Shown piece after piece: positions 1 through 8,879 of a stretch of 64,000 bases of DNA. The stretch comes from an uncultured Fodinibius sp. (GTDB lineage Bacteria; Bacteroidota; Rhodothermia; Balneolales; Balneolaceae), in the NCBI GenBank assembly GCA_913056235.1, contig CAJXMW010000001.1:1488001-1552000 (forward strand), read 5' to 3'. Positions within the stretch are counted from its first letter, which is position 1; every line of letters starts with the position of its first letter. Below the pieces are notes generated by a model. The model was not told the origin of the DNA. It worked only from the letters and a program-made list of their open reading frames with translations, and ran no database searches. Position numbers and translations under genes: made by a program.

Positions 1-731
1 ATATCCTGCTTTCGGGTATTGATCTGCCGAATACGATAAATGCTATGAGAGCCCGATACAACCTGATGGCCGGCAACTATCAAGATGCCATTGACGCATC
101 GAACCAAGTGGACATGTCAGCAACATCGGTGTTCAGTTACGATGGATCCACGATGCGGAATCCCATTTTTGACGGCGTGGCCCAAGGCGACGAAGGTCAA
201 GAGTATGCGCCCCGCGACAATTTTGGGACACCCCTTACGGAATCGGGTGATCAGCGGCTGGATTTCTATTTGAGCTCGTCCAGCGAACAAAGCACGCCCA
301 ACGGTCTCACTATTGATGACTTGGTCGGTTTCTTTAATACGGCCAGCAAGTCGATACCTGTATACTTGCCGGGAGAGATGAATCTCATCCGCGCTGAAGC
401 CCACGTCCACCTTGATGAACCGGGCATGGCGGTAAATGAGATTGATAATATCCGGACTAAGAAGCCCTCGGAAGATCCGTTTGGAGTAGGAGCCGATTTG
501 CCTGCTTACAGCGGTGGAACAAGTGATGCGGAATTGTTTGAGGAGATTTATCAGCAGCGGAGTGCCGAGCTTTATTTGACCGGTATGCGGTTCGAGGACA
601 TGCGTCGATTGAATCGACCGGTACCGTCTGATGACCCTCCCTTTTCAGCAACCCGCAATCGCGTGTACTATCCGTATCCTACCCAAGAGCGGCAGAATAA
701 CACGAATACCCCCGAGAATCCGCCGATTTAA
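1..731 (+). CDS. SusD/RagB-family outer-membrane lipoprotein, C-terminal part
   Basis: The reading frame is already open at base 3 and runs to a TAA at 729-731, so the 5' end lies outside the window. About 242 residues remain. The stretch with a YLPGEMNLIRAEAH helix, a variable loop, then YQQRSAELYLTGMRFEDMRR and a closing YPYPTQER matches the C-terminal helical part of SusD/RagB proteins, where the pattern 'R..EL...G.R..D..R' is typical. These lipoproteins sit on the outer membrane over a SusC-type TonB channel and capture glycans or peptides. The partner susC would be expected just upstream, outside the window. The substrate cannot be told from this part. Confidence 0.85.
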   Translation, partial: ILLSGIDLPNTINAMRARYNLMAGNYQDAIDASNQVDMSATSVFSYDGSTMRNPIFDGVAQGDEGQEYAPRDNFGTPLTESGDQRLDFYLSSSSEQSTPNGLTIDDLVGFFNTASKSIPVYLPGEMNLIRAEAHVHLDEPGMAVNEIDNIRTKKPSEDPFGVGADLPAYSGGTSDAELFEEIYQQRSAELYLTGMRFEDMRRLNRPVPSDDPPFSATRNRVYYPYPTQERQNNTNTPENPPI

Positions 732-780
732 ATGTTGCAGGTATTCCAAATTCGATAACTTGGGATATTAGGTTGTTATG

Positions 781-813
781 AAAGTCCGCAGATGAGAGTC
801 TGCGGGCTTTTTT
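781..813. terminator. Bidirectional terminator between convergent genes
   Basis: CCGCAG and CTGCGG arms flank a short loop and are followed by seven T on the plus strand, with A-rich sequence on the other side. It lies between the susD-like gene and the leftward lipoprotein gene and can serve both. Confidence 0.75.
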
Positions 814-1565
814 TATTGATAATGTTTTTGTCCGGGTTGATATTTCTTCTGCCGAAACCATGTATCATAGTGGAATTTGTCTAACTGTATCAGGATCTGA
901 TAGAGCTTGGCATTGGGATCAGTCTTGAAATAAACCAGTCCCCGGATGCTTTCACCGGGCCAGAGGTCAGTGATGCGGAGCGCCTCGGCCTTCCAAAATT
1001 CCTTACTACCGCGAAGGCCTGCGCGCCGGTGGTGATATCGAGCGCGATCTATTTGCTGGTTAACGGCGTTTTGTGCCAACTGTTCACCAGCCTCCTCTTG
1101 CTCTTCTTCAGTTTCGGCCATCACGCCATTGGCAGCAGTCAATCCCTGTAGTGTATAAAACAAGAGTTCATCGGTTTGTTGATTAGCTTTTTGTTGGGAG
1201 AGCGCTAAATCGAGACTAAGAATTTTCTGCTCGGGATTTTTGGCTTGATTGAAAGTGAGTAGTTGTCCCGGGTTTTCCGGAATAAACCCACTGTAGGATT
1301 TGTAGGCGAAGGAATCGGGAGCTACGCGAACAATCTGTTCGGAATTGTTAATCACCTCCACATCGAGTGCAAACATGCTCGAGGTGTGTTCATAGTAACT
1401 GATCGTTACCAGCACGCTGTCATTTTCCAGGTGAATGTACTCGACGCCCTTGTAAAAAGAGGTCTGGTTGTCATTCACCTTGGCCTTGAGGCGATAAACC
1501 GGTTCCGGTGAACAGGCTTGCAGAATCAAAAGACCTCCAATAATAAGTAGTAACGTAGATCTCAT
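813..1565 (-). CDS. Lipoprotein of unknown function
   Basis: This 250-residue protein begins with a clear lipoprotein signal: charged start, hydrophobic stretch, then LQAC with the lipidated Cys at about residue 18. The rest is hydrophilic, with a central Q/E-rich stretch (about residues 150-170) and a C-terminal part ending in FHYDTWFRQKKYQPGQ. I recognise no family. The layout (a beta-rich front half on SYYEHTSSMFALDVEVINNS and a tail about 'WPGESIRGLVYFKTDP') suggests a periplasmic or surface beta-sandwich. It is transcribed away from the next lipoprotein gene, with which it shares a 140-base intergenic region. Confidence 0.7.
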   Translation of the reverse strand: MRSTLLLIIGGLLILQACSPEPVYRLKAKVNDNQTSFYKGVEYIHLENDSVLVTISYYEHTSSMFALDVEVINNSEQIVRVAPDSFAYKSYSGFIPENPGQLLTFNQAKNPEQKILSLDLALSQQKANQQTDELLFYTLQGLTAANGVMAETEEEQEEAGEQLAQNAVNQQIDRARYHHRRAGLRGSKEFWKAEALRITDLWPGESIRGLVYFKTDPNAKLYQILIQLDKFHYDTWFRQKKYQPGQKHYQ

Positions 1566-1705
1566 ATCTGAAAAGCTGGTTGTTGATGACTTTTTCTGCC
1601 AATAACCTATTTAAATGGGGAATACGGAAAAATCACATGTTTATGTGAATGTAAAAGTGCCGCGAAATCGTAACTTACAGGAAACGTTAACTGACAGATT
1701 ATCCT

Positions 1706-2227
1706 ATGGAAATTTATATACAGAACACCGGCTTATTACTGGTGATATTATTTTTGATCTCTTGCCAGGGCGAACAGGGCCCCACTGGGCCGCAAGGTCC
1801 TGCAGGACCTGTGGGAAGTGCTTATGAGGTGCAGGCTAGCTTTAATGAGGATAATAACTACAGTGTCATTTCGGCCATCCCGGATAATATTGAGGTGCTG
1901 CAAAGCGACATTGTTATGGTGTATTTGCTCTGGGAGGTTGATCAAAACACAGGCAATGATGTGTGGCAGCCGCTGCCGGTTTCAATATTTTTTGATGACG
2001 GAGAGCTGCAGTATGGCTTTGACCACACGGTGGCTGACGTTCAGCTGTTTTTGACGGGTGATACTGATTTGAGTACCGTGGGCGATGAGTTTACCCAGGA
2101 CCAAATTTTCCGTATCGCTATACTGCCGGTGGATTATGTGCAGTCGAATAAGATTAACGTCCAGAATATGGCAGAAGTGATGAAGGCGGTAGGGCAGCAG
2201 AATTTGAAGCGCCTGGAATCCAACTAA
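1706..2227 (+). CDS. Small lipoprotein with a collagen-like stretch
   Basis: The 173-residue protein has a hydrophobic signal ending in LISC (lipid Cys at residue 20). It is followed directly by five Gly-X-Y triplets (GEQGPTGPQGPAGPVG, about residues 22-37). The remainder is acidic and beta-rich, with no family I recognise. Lipoproteins carrying a short GXY stretch next to the lipid anchor are common in Bacteroidota, where the stretch may act as a spacer or trimer-forming segment; that role is inference. The start is the first ATG after an in-frame stop at 1688. The signal has no basic residue ahead of the hydrophobic core, which is mildly unusual. Confidence 0.7.
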   Translation: MEIYIQNTGLLLVILFLISCQGEQGPTGPQGPAGPVGSAYEVQASFNEDNNYSVISAIPDNIEVLQSDIVMVYLLWEVDQNTGNDVWQPLPVSIFFDDGELQYGFDHTVADVQLFLTGDTDLSTVGDEFTQDQIFRIAILPVDYVQSNKINVQNMAEVMKAVGQQNLKRLESN

Positions 2228-2236
2228 TTAATATCT

Positions 2237-2273
2237 TAAGCTTTACTAAACCTCAGAGGTTTAGTAAAGCTTA
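2237..2273. repeat. Perfect 18-bp palindrome (REP-like), left copy
   Basis: Two 18-base arms (2237-2254 and 2256-2273) are perfect inverted copies about a single central A. The inner core reads TTTACTAAACCTC and its complement. A close relative lies at 2872-2914, on the other side of the transposase remnant. It also overlaps the end of that remnant and could terminate the rightward lipoprotein gene. Confidence 0.85.
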
Positions 2274-2864
2274 CTTTTTATTCTCTTTATTCTGGAATAA
2301 GATGCGAAATCTGATCGTAATTTTCATCTGATTGTGATAAGTTCTGAATTTTTCTCTGTTACTAAAAAGGTTCAGAATGTCTTTTCGATATACTTTTGTG
2401 GAACCACTGCTAAGTATGGATTGATACGAAGAATATTCCCACTTAAGATATTCACTTACAAAGTTGTGGTGAATGGGATTATGTAGTGTATCAGGTGTTG
2501 AAGATAATTTTTGGAATCTACTTCAACCCGTTTGAAACGTTTTTGGAAGAGACTTCCGGTTCGATCATACATTTTGTTGAAAGCAAGAGTATAGCTCGAA
2601 AAGAGGCGTTTAAATTGATCTTCAGCTGTTAACTTCAGCTTTGTCGGGAAAAGAATTTTTGTCCTTAATTTGAACTAAGAAATGAAAATGGTTAGGCATT
2701 AATACATATGCCCATATTTTGGCATGGGCAAGAATATATTTGTCCCATTTATTCCGGAAATATTGGTAGCTTTTCCCTTCTTTGAATAAACTTTCATCTC
2801 CGATGGCTCTGTTATAAATATGGTAGAAGTGACTCGATCTAAAATAGGAGTGATAGTCTCTCAT
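2271..2864 (-). pseudogene. REP-associated tyrosine transposase (RAYT / Y1_Tnp), decayed
   Basis: The first 80 codons read YHIYNRAIGDESLF...YILAHAKIWAYVLMPNHFHFLVQ, with the HUH motif of the Y1 transposase fold (PNHFHFLV). The frame then stops at about 2622. Reading on in a shifted frame gives AEDQFKRLFSSYTLAFNKMYDRTGSLFQKRFKR, which is the next part of the family and carries the usual catalytic-Tyr region (Y in FNKMYDR/GSLFQ context). Near 2492 a second shift is needed to reach NPIHHNFVSEYLKWEYSSYQS. At the first break the octamer AGCTGAAG is duplicated across a 5-base spacer, suggesting a small duplication. With two frameshifts it cannot make an active enzyme. RAYTs are known to move or maintain REP palindromes, and this one lies between two. 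Confidence 0.85.
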
Positions 2865-2871
2865 GATGATC

Positions 2872-2914
2872 TATAAAGGATTACTAAACTTCAGAAGTTT
2901 AGTAATCCTTTATA
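2872..2914. repeat. Perfect 21-bp palindrome (REP-like), right copy
   Basis: Arms 2872-2892 and 2894-2914 are perfect inverted copies about a central A. The inner core TTACTAAACTTC differs from the left copy (2237-2273) by one transition in each arm, while the outer bases differ. It lies 8 bases upstream of the transposase start codon. Confidence 0.85.
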
Positions 2915-2945
2915 AGTATGTAAAGTAGCTTATACCTTAGACATC

Positions 2946-2978
2946 AGCGGTACGAAATTTCCAAAGTTTAGTACCGCT
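2946..2978. repeat. Imperfect hairpin related to the REP-like palindromes
   Basis: AGCGGTAC (2946-2953) pairs with GTACCGCT (2971-2978). A partly paired inner stem contains GTTTAGTA, which is also the core of the two perfect palindromes. It lies 26 bases beyond the metH stop and may end metH transcription, although no T-run follows on the minus strand. Confidence 0.6.
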
Positions 2979-3003
2979 AGTAGTTAAGCCTTGTCTCCGC
3001 GAT

Positions 3004-6000
3004 CTATTCTTCTGGCTCATAATTTAAGTTCGGGCCCAGCCAGCGCTCAACCTCTTCCACACTCATATCCTTGCGCTGAGCATAATCTTTGATCTGATCC
3101 TTTTCAAAATCACCAACATTAAAATAGACCGAATCGGGATGCGCAAAATAGAGTCCACTTACCGAGGCCGCCGGATGCATAGCAAATGACTCTGTTAGCG
3201 TAATTCCCGTTTTGTCTTCCACATTCAGCAGGTCGAACAGCACGCGTTTTTCCGTGTGATCGGGCTGGGCCGGATAGCCAGGCGCGGGACGAATACCGTT
3301 ATACTGTTCCTTGATGAGCTCTTTGTTGGTTAAATCTTCATTGGGTGCATAGCCCCAAATGTCCGTACGCACCTTCTCGTGCAGGAGTTCGGTAAAGGCC
3401 TCAGCAAGACGATCCGCCAGTGCCTTGGTCAGGATAGCATTGTAATCGTCGTGATCATCTTCAAACTGTTTGACGAGCTCGGGAGCGCCAATGCCGGTTG
3501 TAACGGCAAACCCACCCATGTAATCGTTGATCCCAGATGATTTTGGTGCAACAAAATCAGACAGTGCTTTATTGGGCTGGCCGCGACGTTTCTTCGACTG
3601 CTGGCGAAGCATGTGGAAGGTTGTGAGCACTTCTTCACGATTGTCATCGGTATAGAGTTCTACATCGTCGCTTACGGAGTTGGCCGGATATAGTCCCAGC
3701 ACGGCGCGTGCCTTCAGCAACTTCTGGTCGATAATCTTATCTAACAACTGGTTAGCATCATCGTACAGCTTCTGCGCCTCTTCACCATATTTTTCATCCT
3801 CCAAAACTTCGGGGAACTTGCCTTTCATCTGCCAGGCGATGAAAAAGGGTCCCCAGTCGATGTAATTTCGAATTTCTTCCAGTGGGTAATTGTCGTACAC
3901 CTGCGTACCGAGCTGGTTTGGTTTGATGATCTCTGAGGATTCCCAATCGATATCCATAGCGTTATCACGGGCCTCTTCCAGCGACAGGTAGGTCTTGCGA
4001 CTAGATCGTCCTTCGTGACGCTTACGCAGCTTCAAATATTCATTCTTTGTTTTCTTGACAAACTCATCGCGCAGCGTCTTGGAAACGAGGTTTCCTGTTA
4101 CTGATACACTTCGGGAGGCATCTAAGACGTGTATCACCGGCTGATCGTAGTTGGGCTCAATTTTTACCGCGGTATGCATGCGGGAGGTCGTGGCACCCCC
4201 AATCATCAGCGGTTGCTTGAAATCTTCTCGCTCAAGTTCTTTGGCCACGTGCACCATCTCATCCAGCGAGGGCGTAATGAGTCCGCTGAGACCGATAATA
4301 TCCACCTTCTGTTCGCGCGCTTCCTGCAGAATCTTATCCGCCGGTACCATTACGCCGAGGTCGATTACATCAAAATTGTTACAGCGCAGCACGACCGATA
4401 CAATGTTTTTGCCAATATCATGTACATCACCTTTCACGGTGGCCAGCAATACTTTGGCCTTGGGCTCGCTGTTCTTGTTTTTCTCTTTTTCTTTCTCGAT
4501 AAAAGGGATTAGGTGGGCTACGCCTTTCTTCATCACGCGGGCACTTTTTACCACCTGTGGCAGAAACATCTTGCCCGATCCAAACAGGTCGCCGACCACA
4601 TCCATGCCGTTCATCATGGGACCTTCGATTACTTCGATAGGATGCTCAAACTGCTGGCGTGCTTCTTCCACATCATCCACAATATAGTCCACAATGCCTT
4701 TGACCAGTGCGTGTTTGATGCGCTCTTCCACGGGTTCTTCACGCCACTCCTGTTTCTTCTCCTCTTTTTCGGTGCCTTCGTCTTTGATTTCCTCGGCGTA
4801 ATCTACAAGGCGTTCAGTAGCATCATCGCGGCGGTTGAGCAGTACATCCTCAACGAGCTCCCGAAGTTTGTCAGGAATTTCTTCATAGACTTCGAGCTGA
4901 CCCGCATTGACAATAGCCATGTCGAGTCCGGCTTGGATGGCGTGGTACAGAAAGGCTGAGTGCATTGCTTCGCGGACCTTGTTGTTGCCACGGAAAGAGA
5001 ACGAAATGTTACTGAGCCCACCACTCACCTTGGCCAGCGGCAGGTTTTCTTTAATCCATTCGGTTGCCTTGATAAAATCAACCGCATAGTTCCGGTGCTC
5101 TTCAATGCCGGTGGCTACCGTCAGAATATTGGGATCAAGGATAATATCCTGAGGTTTAAAGCCAACTTCTTTGGTCAAGATGTTGTAAGCGCGTTCGGCA
5201 ATTTCGATACGTCGCTCGTAGCTGTCAGCCTGTCCCTTTTCGTCGAAGCCCATAACCACGACAGCGCCCCCAAAATTGAGGATTTCGCGGGCATGTTCTT
5301 TAAAGGTTTCTTCACCGTCCTTTAGACTAATGGAGTTGACCACACATTTACCCTGGGCAGCTTTGAGTCCCGCCTTGAGCACTGACCACTTCGAGGAATC
5401 AATCATGATAGGGACACGTGAAATATCGGGCTCAGCGGCCAGCAGCTGCAAAAACTCGACCATTACTTCTTCCGATTCCAGCATACCCTCATCCATGTTG
5501 ATATCGATGATCTGGGCGCCGTTCTCGACCTGCTGGCGCGCCACGGATAGTGCTTCTTCGTATTCTTCATTTTTGATGAGCCGCTTGAACTTGCGTGATC
5601 CCATCACGTTGGTACGTTCGCCGATGTTAACGAAGTTAGTTTCAGGTCGTACGACCAATGGCTCAAGTCCGCTGAGGCGCAGGTAGGGCTTTTGTTCGGG
5701 AATCTGGCGCGGCTCGCACTCTTGGGCTGCCTCAGCAATAGCCTCAATATGGTCGGGCGTCGTACCACAGCATCCACCCACTAGGTTTACAAAATTCGAC
5801 TCGGCATAATCCCGCAGCTGATCGGCCATGAACTCAGGCGTCTCGTTATATTCGCCCATCTCATCGGGCAGACCCGCATTGGGGTAAAGGCTGGTGTGGC
5901 AGTCAGCAATGTTGGCTAGTTCCTCGATATAGGGACGCATCTGTTTGGATCCCAACGAACAGTTGAGTCCCACACTAAGCAGGTTTTTGGTGTGCGAAAC

Positions 6001-6699
6001 AGAAATCCAGAAAGCTTCGGTGGTTTGTCCCGATAGCGTACGACCACTTTGATCTACAATCGTGCCTGAAATCATTACGGGAATGTCTTTGCCCGTTTCC
6101 TCTTGGAACTTGTGGATGGCATAAATTGCGGCCTTGGCGTTGAGCGTATCAAAAATCGTTTCTACCAGCAGGATATCTGCGCCACCTTCGACCAAGCCTC
6201 GTATTTGTTCGCTATATGCTTCCTTGAGCTGATCAAAGGTGATGGCGCGGTAGCCGGGATCTTCTACATCCGGCGACAATGAAAGTGTTTTGTTAGTAGG
6301 GCCAATAGCACCGGCCACGAACCGAGGCTTATTGGGATTTTTTTCTGTAAATTCATCGGCCACTTCGCGAGCATTTTTTGCGGCCGCCACATTTAGCTCA
6401 TAGGCTAAATCTTCCATATGGTAATCCGCCTGCGAGATAGACGTGCTATTGAAGGTGTTGGTTTCGATGATGTCGGATCCGGCCGAAAGAAATTGCCGGT
6501 GAATATCTTTAATAATATCGGGCTGGGTGAGACTGAGCAGGTCGTTGTTGCCTTGCAGTTCCGCCTTGTCAAAATCGGCAAAACGGTCGCCGCGGTAGTC
6601 TTCTTCAGAAAGGTTGTGATCCTGGATCATCGTGCCCATGGCACCATCCAGTATTAAAATGCGGTCTTGTAGCAGATCCTTGATTTGATCGAACTTCAT
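3004..6699 (-). CDS. metH: Cobalamin-dependent methionine synthase
   Basis: MetH moves a methyl group from 5-methyl-tetrahydrofolate to homocysteine through methylcobalamin. All four modules are present in 1231 residues, the usual full length. The homocysteine domain has zinc ligands in GLNCSLG and [10 protein letters not shown]. The pterin domain carries [11 protein letters not shown]. The B12 domain has GDVHDIGKN with the cobalt ligand His at about residue 760. The C-terminal AdoMet reactivation domain has [12 protein letters not shown]. It is divergent from metF, which makes its folate substrate. No cobalamin or SAM riboswitch is recognisable in the 168-base gap. The start has no Shine-Dalgarno, as is common in this lineage. 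Confidence 0.98.
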   Translation of the reverse strand: MKFDQIKDLLQDRILILDGAMGTMIQDHNLSEEDYRGDRFADFDKAELQGNNDLLSLTQPDIIKDIHRQFLSAGSDIIETNTFNSTSISQADYHMEDLAYELNVAAAKNAREVADEFTEKNPNKPRFVAGAIGPTNKTLSLSPDVEDPGYRAITFDQLKEAYSEQIRGLVEGGADILLVETIFDTLNAKAAIYAIHKFQEETGKDIPVMISGTIVDQSGRTLSGQTTEAFWISVSHTKNLLSVGLNCSLGSKQMRPYIEELANIADCHTSLYPNAGLPDEMGEYNETPEFMADQLRDYAESNFVNLVGGCCGTTPDHIEAIAEAAQECEPRQIPEQKPYLRLSGLEPLVVRPETNFVNIGERTNVMGSRKFKRLIKNEEYEEALSVARQQVENGAQIIDINMDEGMLESEEVMVEFLQLLAAEPDISRVPIMIDSSKWSVLKAGLKAAQGKCVVNSISLKDGEETFKEHAREILNFGGAVVVMGFDEKGQADSYERRIEIAERAYNILTKEVGFKPQDIILDPNILTVATGIEEHRNYAVDFIKATEWIKENLPLAKVSGGLSNISFSFRGNNKVREAMHSAFLYHAIQAGLDMAIVNAGQLEVYEEIPDKLRELVEDVLLNRRDDATERLVDYAEEIKDEGTEKEEKKQEWREEPVEERIKHALVKGIVDYIVDDVEEARQQFEHPIEVIEGPMMNGMDVVGDLFGSGKMFLPQVVKSARVMKKGVAHLIPFIEKEKEKNKNSEPKAKVLLATVKGDVHDIGKNIVSVVLRCNNFDVIDLGVMVPADKILQEAREQKVDIIGLSGLITPSLDEMVHVAKELEREDFKQPLMIGGATTSRMHTAVKIEPNYDQPVIHVLDASRSVSVTGNLVSKTLRDEFVKKTKNEYLKLRKRHEGRSSRKTYLSLEEARDNAMDIDWESSEIIKPNQLGTQVYDNYPLEEIRNYIDWGPFFIAWQMKGKFPEVLEDEKYGEEAQKLYDDANQLLDKIIDQKLLKARAVLGLYPANSVSDDVELYTDDNREEVLTTFHMLRQQSKKRRGQPNKALSDFVAPKSSGINDYMGGFAVTTGIGAPELVKQFEDDHDDYNAILTKALADRLAEAFTELLHEKVRTDIWGYAPNEDLTNKELIKEQYNGIRPAPGYPAQPDHTEKRVLFDLLNVEDKTGITLTESFAMHPAASVSGLYFAHPDSVYFNVGDFEKDQIKDYAQRKDMSVEEVERWLGPNLNYEPEE

Positions 6700-6867
6700 A
6701 TATATAACTATCTACAGGTAATATTGTTAGGTACTTGTGGTTGCACAAAAACTTTTCAACTAAGCTACGAAGTGATTACCTTAAACACCGTTAGATTTTC
6801 GATACGAAAACCGTGCAGCTTGCTGCAAAGTTTTTGGACACCAAAGGTACAAAGATTAGACGAGTAA
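6700..6867. promoter_or_regulatory. Shared metH/metF divergent control region
   Basis: This 168-base region lies between two divergent methionine-pathway genes and must hold both promoters. It contains the perfect inverted repeat TGCAGC-TT-GCTGCA at 6814-6827, about 40 bases before the metF start, a plausible operator. No known riboswitch core was seen. The operator role is inference. Confidence 0.4.
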
Positions 6868-7839
6868 ATGAAAGTAATAGAGCACTACGCACAAGCAAAA
6901 GAACCACTTATTTCTTTTGAAATTATTCCGCCCAAAAGAGGGGGATCAGTTGACAAGGTTTTTTCCTCTCTAGACCAGGTGATGCAGTATAATCCTCCAT
7001 TTATTGATGTGACCTATCATGCCGCTGAATCGTATTATGAGGAGCTGGGTGATGGTACGATGAGGCGCCATATCAAACGCAAGCGTCCGGGTACTATTGG
7101 CCTTTGTGCTGCCATTATGCATAAGTATGATGTGGATCCGGTGCCGCACCTGATATGTGAAGGTTTTACCAAGGAGGAGACCGAGGACGCCCTGATTGAG
7201 CTAAACTACCTGGGCATCGATAACGTGTTGGCTATCCGCGGGGATGCATCAGATGATTCTGTGCCTCGTTACAAAAACGGCACCTTCAATAAATTTGCCT
7301 TGGACTTGGTTAACCAGATTAAAGATATGAATCGGGGTCAGTATCTCGAGGATATCGGCAATGCCCACGAAACCGATTTTTGTGTGGGCGTAGCCGGTTA
7401 TCCCGAGAAACATTTCGAGGCACCCAATCTCGACTTTGATATTAAGCAGCTTAAGAAGAAGGTTCGTGCCGGTGGCGACTATATCGTAACGCAGATGTTT
7501 TTTGATAATGAAGCATACTTTAATTTTGTCGAAAAGTGTCGCAATGCCGGCATTGATTGCCCCATTGTGCCGGGGCTCAAAGTACTGACCCGCGAACGTC
7601 ATTTGAACTTTCTGCCTAAATATTTTCATCTGAATATTCCAGAGCCGCTGTCCGAGGAAGTACAGGCTGATCCCGACAATGCACAGAGTATTGGTGTGGA
7701 GTGGGCTGCCCAGCAGTGCACCGAGCTGCTCGAAGGCGGAGCCCCTGGAATTCATTTTTATATTATGGGCGATCCCACGCCGGCGCTGGATGCCATCGAC
7801 AAGCTCCCATTGGGACACGATGCAGTTGGTCGTAAGTAA
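6868..7839 (+). CDS. metF: Methylenetetrahydrofolate reductase
   Basis: MetF reduces 5,10-methylene- to 5-methyl-tetrahydrofolate using an FAD-bearing TIM barrel, feeding MetH. The N-terminal LISFEIIPPKRGG contains the conserved catalytic Glu. DVTYHAAES, NVLAIRGDASDD, CVGVAGYPEKH and DYIVTQMFFDNE are family motifs in the right order. At 323 residues it is somewhat longer than the roughly 300 of E. coli, with an insert near NRGQYLEDIGNAHETDF typical of Bacteroidota versions. It is divergent from metH and ends before a strong terminator. Confidence 0.97.
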   Translation: MKVIEHYAQAKEPLISFEIIPPKRGGSVDKVFSSLDQVMQYNPPFIDVTYHAAESYYEELGDGTMRRHIKRKRPGTIGLCAAIMHKYDVDPVPHLICEGFTKEETEDALIELNYLGIDNVLAIRGDASDDSVPRYKNGTFNKFALDLVNQIKDMNRGQYLEDIGNAHETDFCVGVAGYPEKHFEAPNLDFDIKQLKKKVRAGGDYIVTQMFFDNEAYFNFVEKCRNAGIDCPIVPGLKVLTRERHLNFLPKYFHLNIPEPLSEEVQADPDNAQSIGVEWAAQQCTELLEGGAPGIHFYIMGDPTPALDAIDKLPLGHDAVGRK

Positions 7840-7869
7840 CAATTCGGCTAACGTTGTAGTACAAAGCAA

Positions 7870-7902
7870 AACCCTCCAAGACAAATCCTGGAGGGTTTTT
7901 TT
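7870..7902 (+). terminator. Rho-independent terminator of metF
   Basis: AACCCTCCA (7870-7878) pairs with TGGAGGGTT (7889-7897) and is followed by seven T. Confidence 0.9.
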
Positions 7903-7921
7903 GATCTAAAGAAGAGAAATA

Positions 7922-8683
7922 TTACCGCACAAAGACGGGCTGCGTTTTGTCTTCTGTATGTTTCTCGCTGTAGCTGTAATCATTTCCATTGAAGCCTAAC
8001 AGCCCCTCGTAGCTATCGATTTCATTTTCGATAAGATAGCGTGACATCGTACCGCGGTTTTTCTTGGCATAAAAGCCAATCACTTTTAGCTCTCCATTTT
8101 TAAAGTCTTTGAACTTGGGTTTGATGACATCCACGTCTAGTTTGTTGGGTTGTAGCGCTTTGAAATACTCTTTACTGGCCAAGTTAACAAAAAGCTCATC
8201 GTCTTCCAGTTCATCATTCAGAGCTTCAGTAAGGCTATCGCCCCAGAAGTCGTACAGCCGATCATGACCATTGACTTGAAGCTTTGTCCCCATCTCAAGG
8301 CGATACGGCTGCATTAAATCAAGTGGGCGTAGCAGTCCGTACATACCTGATAATATGCGCAGACTGTCTTGCAAGGTGTCGAGGTGTGAATCATCCAAGG
8401 AATAAGCATCAAACTCTTTGTAGGCGGAACCCTTGAATGCATAAATGCAGGGACGAGCGTTTTCTTTCGTAAAAGGAGTAGAGAATTTTTGATAACGCTC
8501 ATAGTTCAGGTCAGCCAGGTCCTGGCTGATATCCATAAGTTCTTTGAGCTCCTCTTTTGATTTTTGAGCCAGCTCATTGTTCAGTGTTTTAGCCTTATCC
8601 AGAAAGCGCGGTTTGGTGGCTTTATCAGTTGGTAACTCACTTTCATAATCCAGCGTTTTAGCAGGTGAAAGAACGATTTTCAT
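7922..8683 (-). CDS. yaaA: YaaA-family peroxide stress protein (DUF328)
   Basis: The protein starts MKIVLSPAKTLDYESELP, the hallmark N-terminus of YaaA. It also contains PCIYAFKGSAYKEFDAYSL, GMYGLLRPLDLMQPYRLEMG and the C-terminal FYAKKNRGTMSRYLIENEI. In E. coli YaaA lowers free intracellular iron under peroxide stress and has a DNA-binding fold. The open frame extends 23 codons upstream to an ATG at 8752, but the family begins at MKIVLSP, so the ATG at 8683 is chosen (253 residues, normal length). Confidence 0.93.
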   Translation of the reverse strand: MKIVLSPAKTLDYESELPTDKATKPRFLDKAKTLNNELAQKSKEELKELMDISQDLADLNYERYQKFSTPFTKENARPCIYAFKGSAYKEFDAYSLDDSHLDTLQDSLRILSGMYGLLRPLDLMQPYRLEMGTKLQVNGHDRLYDFWGDSLTEALNDELEDDELFVNLASKEYFKALQPNKLDVDVIKPKFKDFKNGELKVIGFYAKKNRGTMSRYLIENEIDSYEGLLGFNGNDYSYSEKHTEDKTQPVFVR

Positions 8684-8879
8684 TGTAATACTTATAAATT
8701 TAGGATTTGTCTTTTTAAATGATAGAGAGCATAACCTGATTAAATGGAGCAATCATTCCAAAAGCCGTTATGATATCTCTGTCATCAAAAAAATTAATAA
8801 TAATGCTTTATTAATAGCTTTTGGCTTAGTTTCTTAAAACTGAGCACTTCTCTACTAAACTAATCGCAATATTGGAATT

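Noticed and set aside
2237-2978. CRISPR array
   Set aside because: The repeats are palindromes of differing length at uneven distance, with a transposase between them, not regular repeat-spacer units.
3429-5686. Several long open frames on both strands within metH
   Set aside because: They are shadows of the metH coding sequence with no family features.
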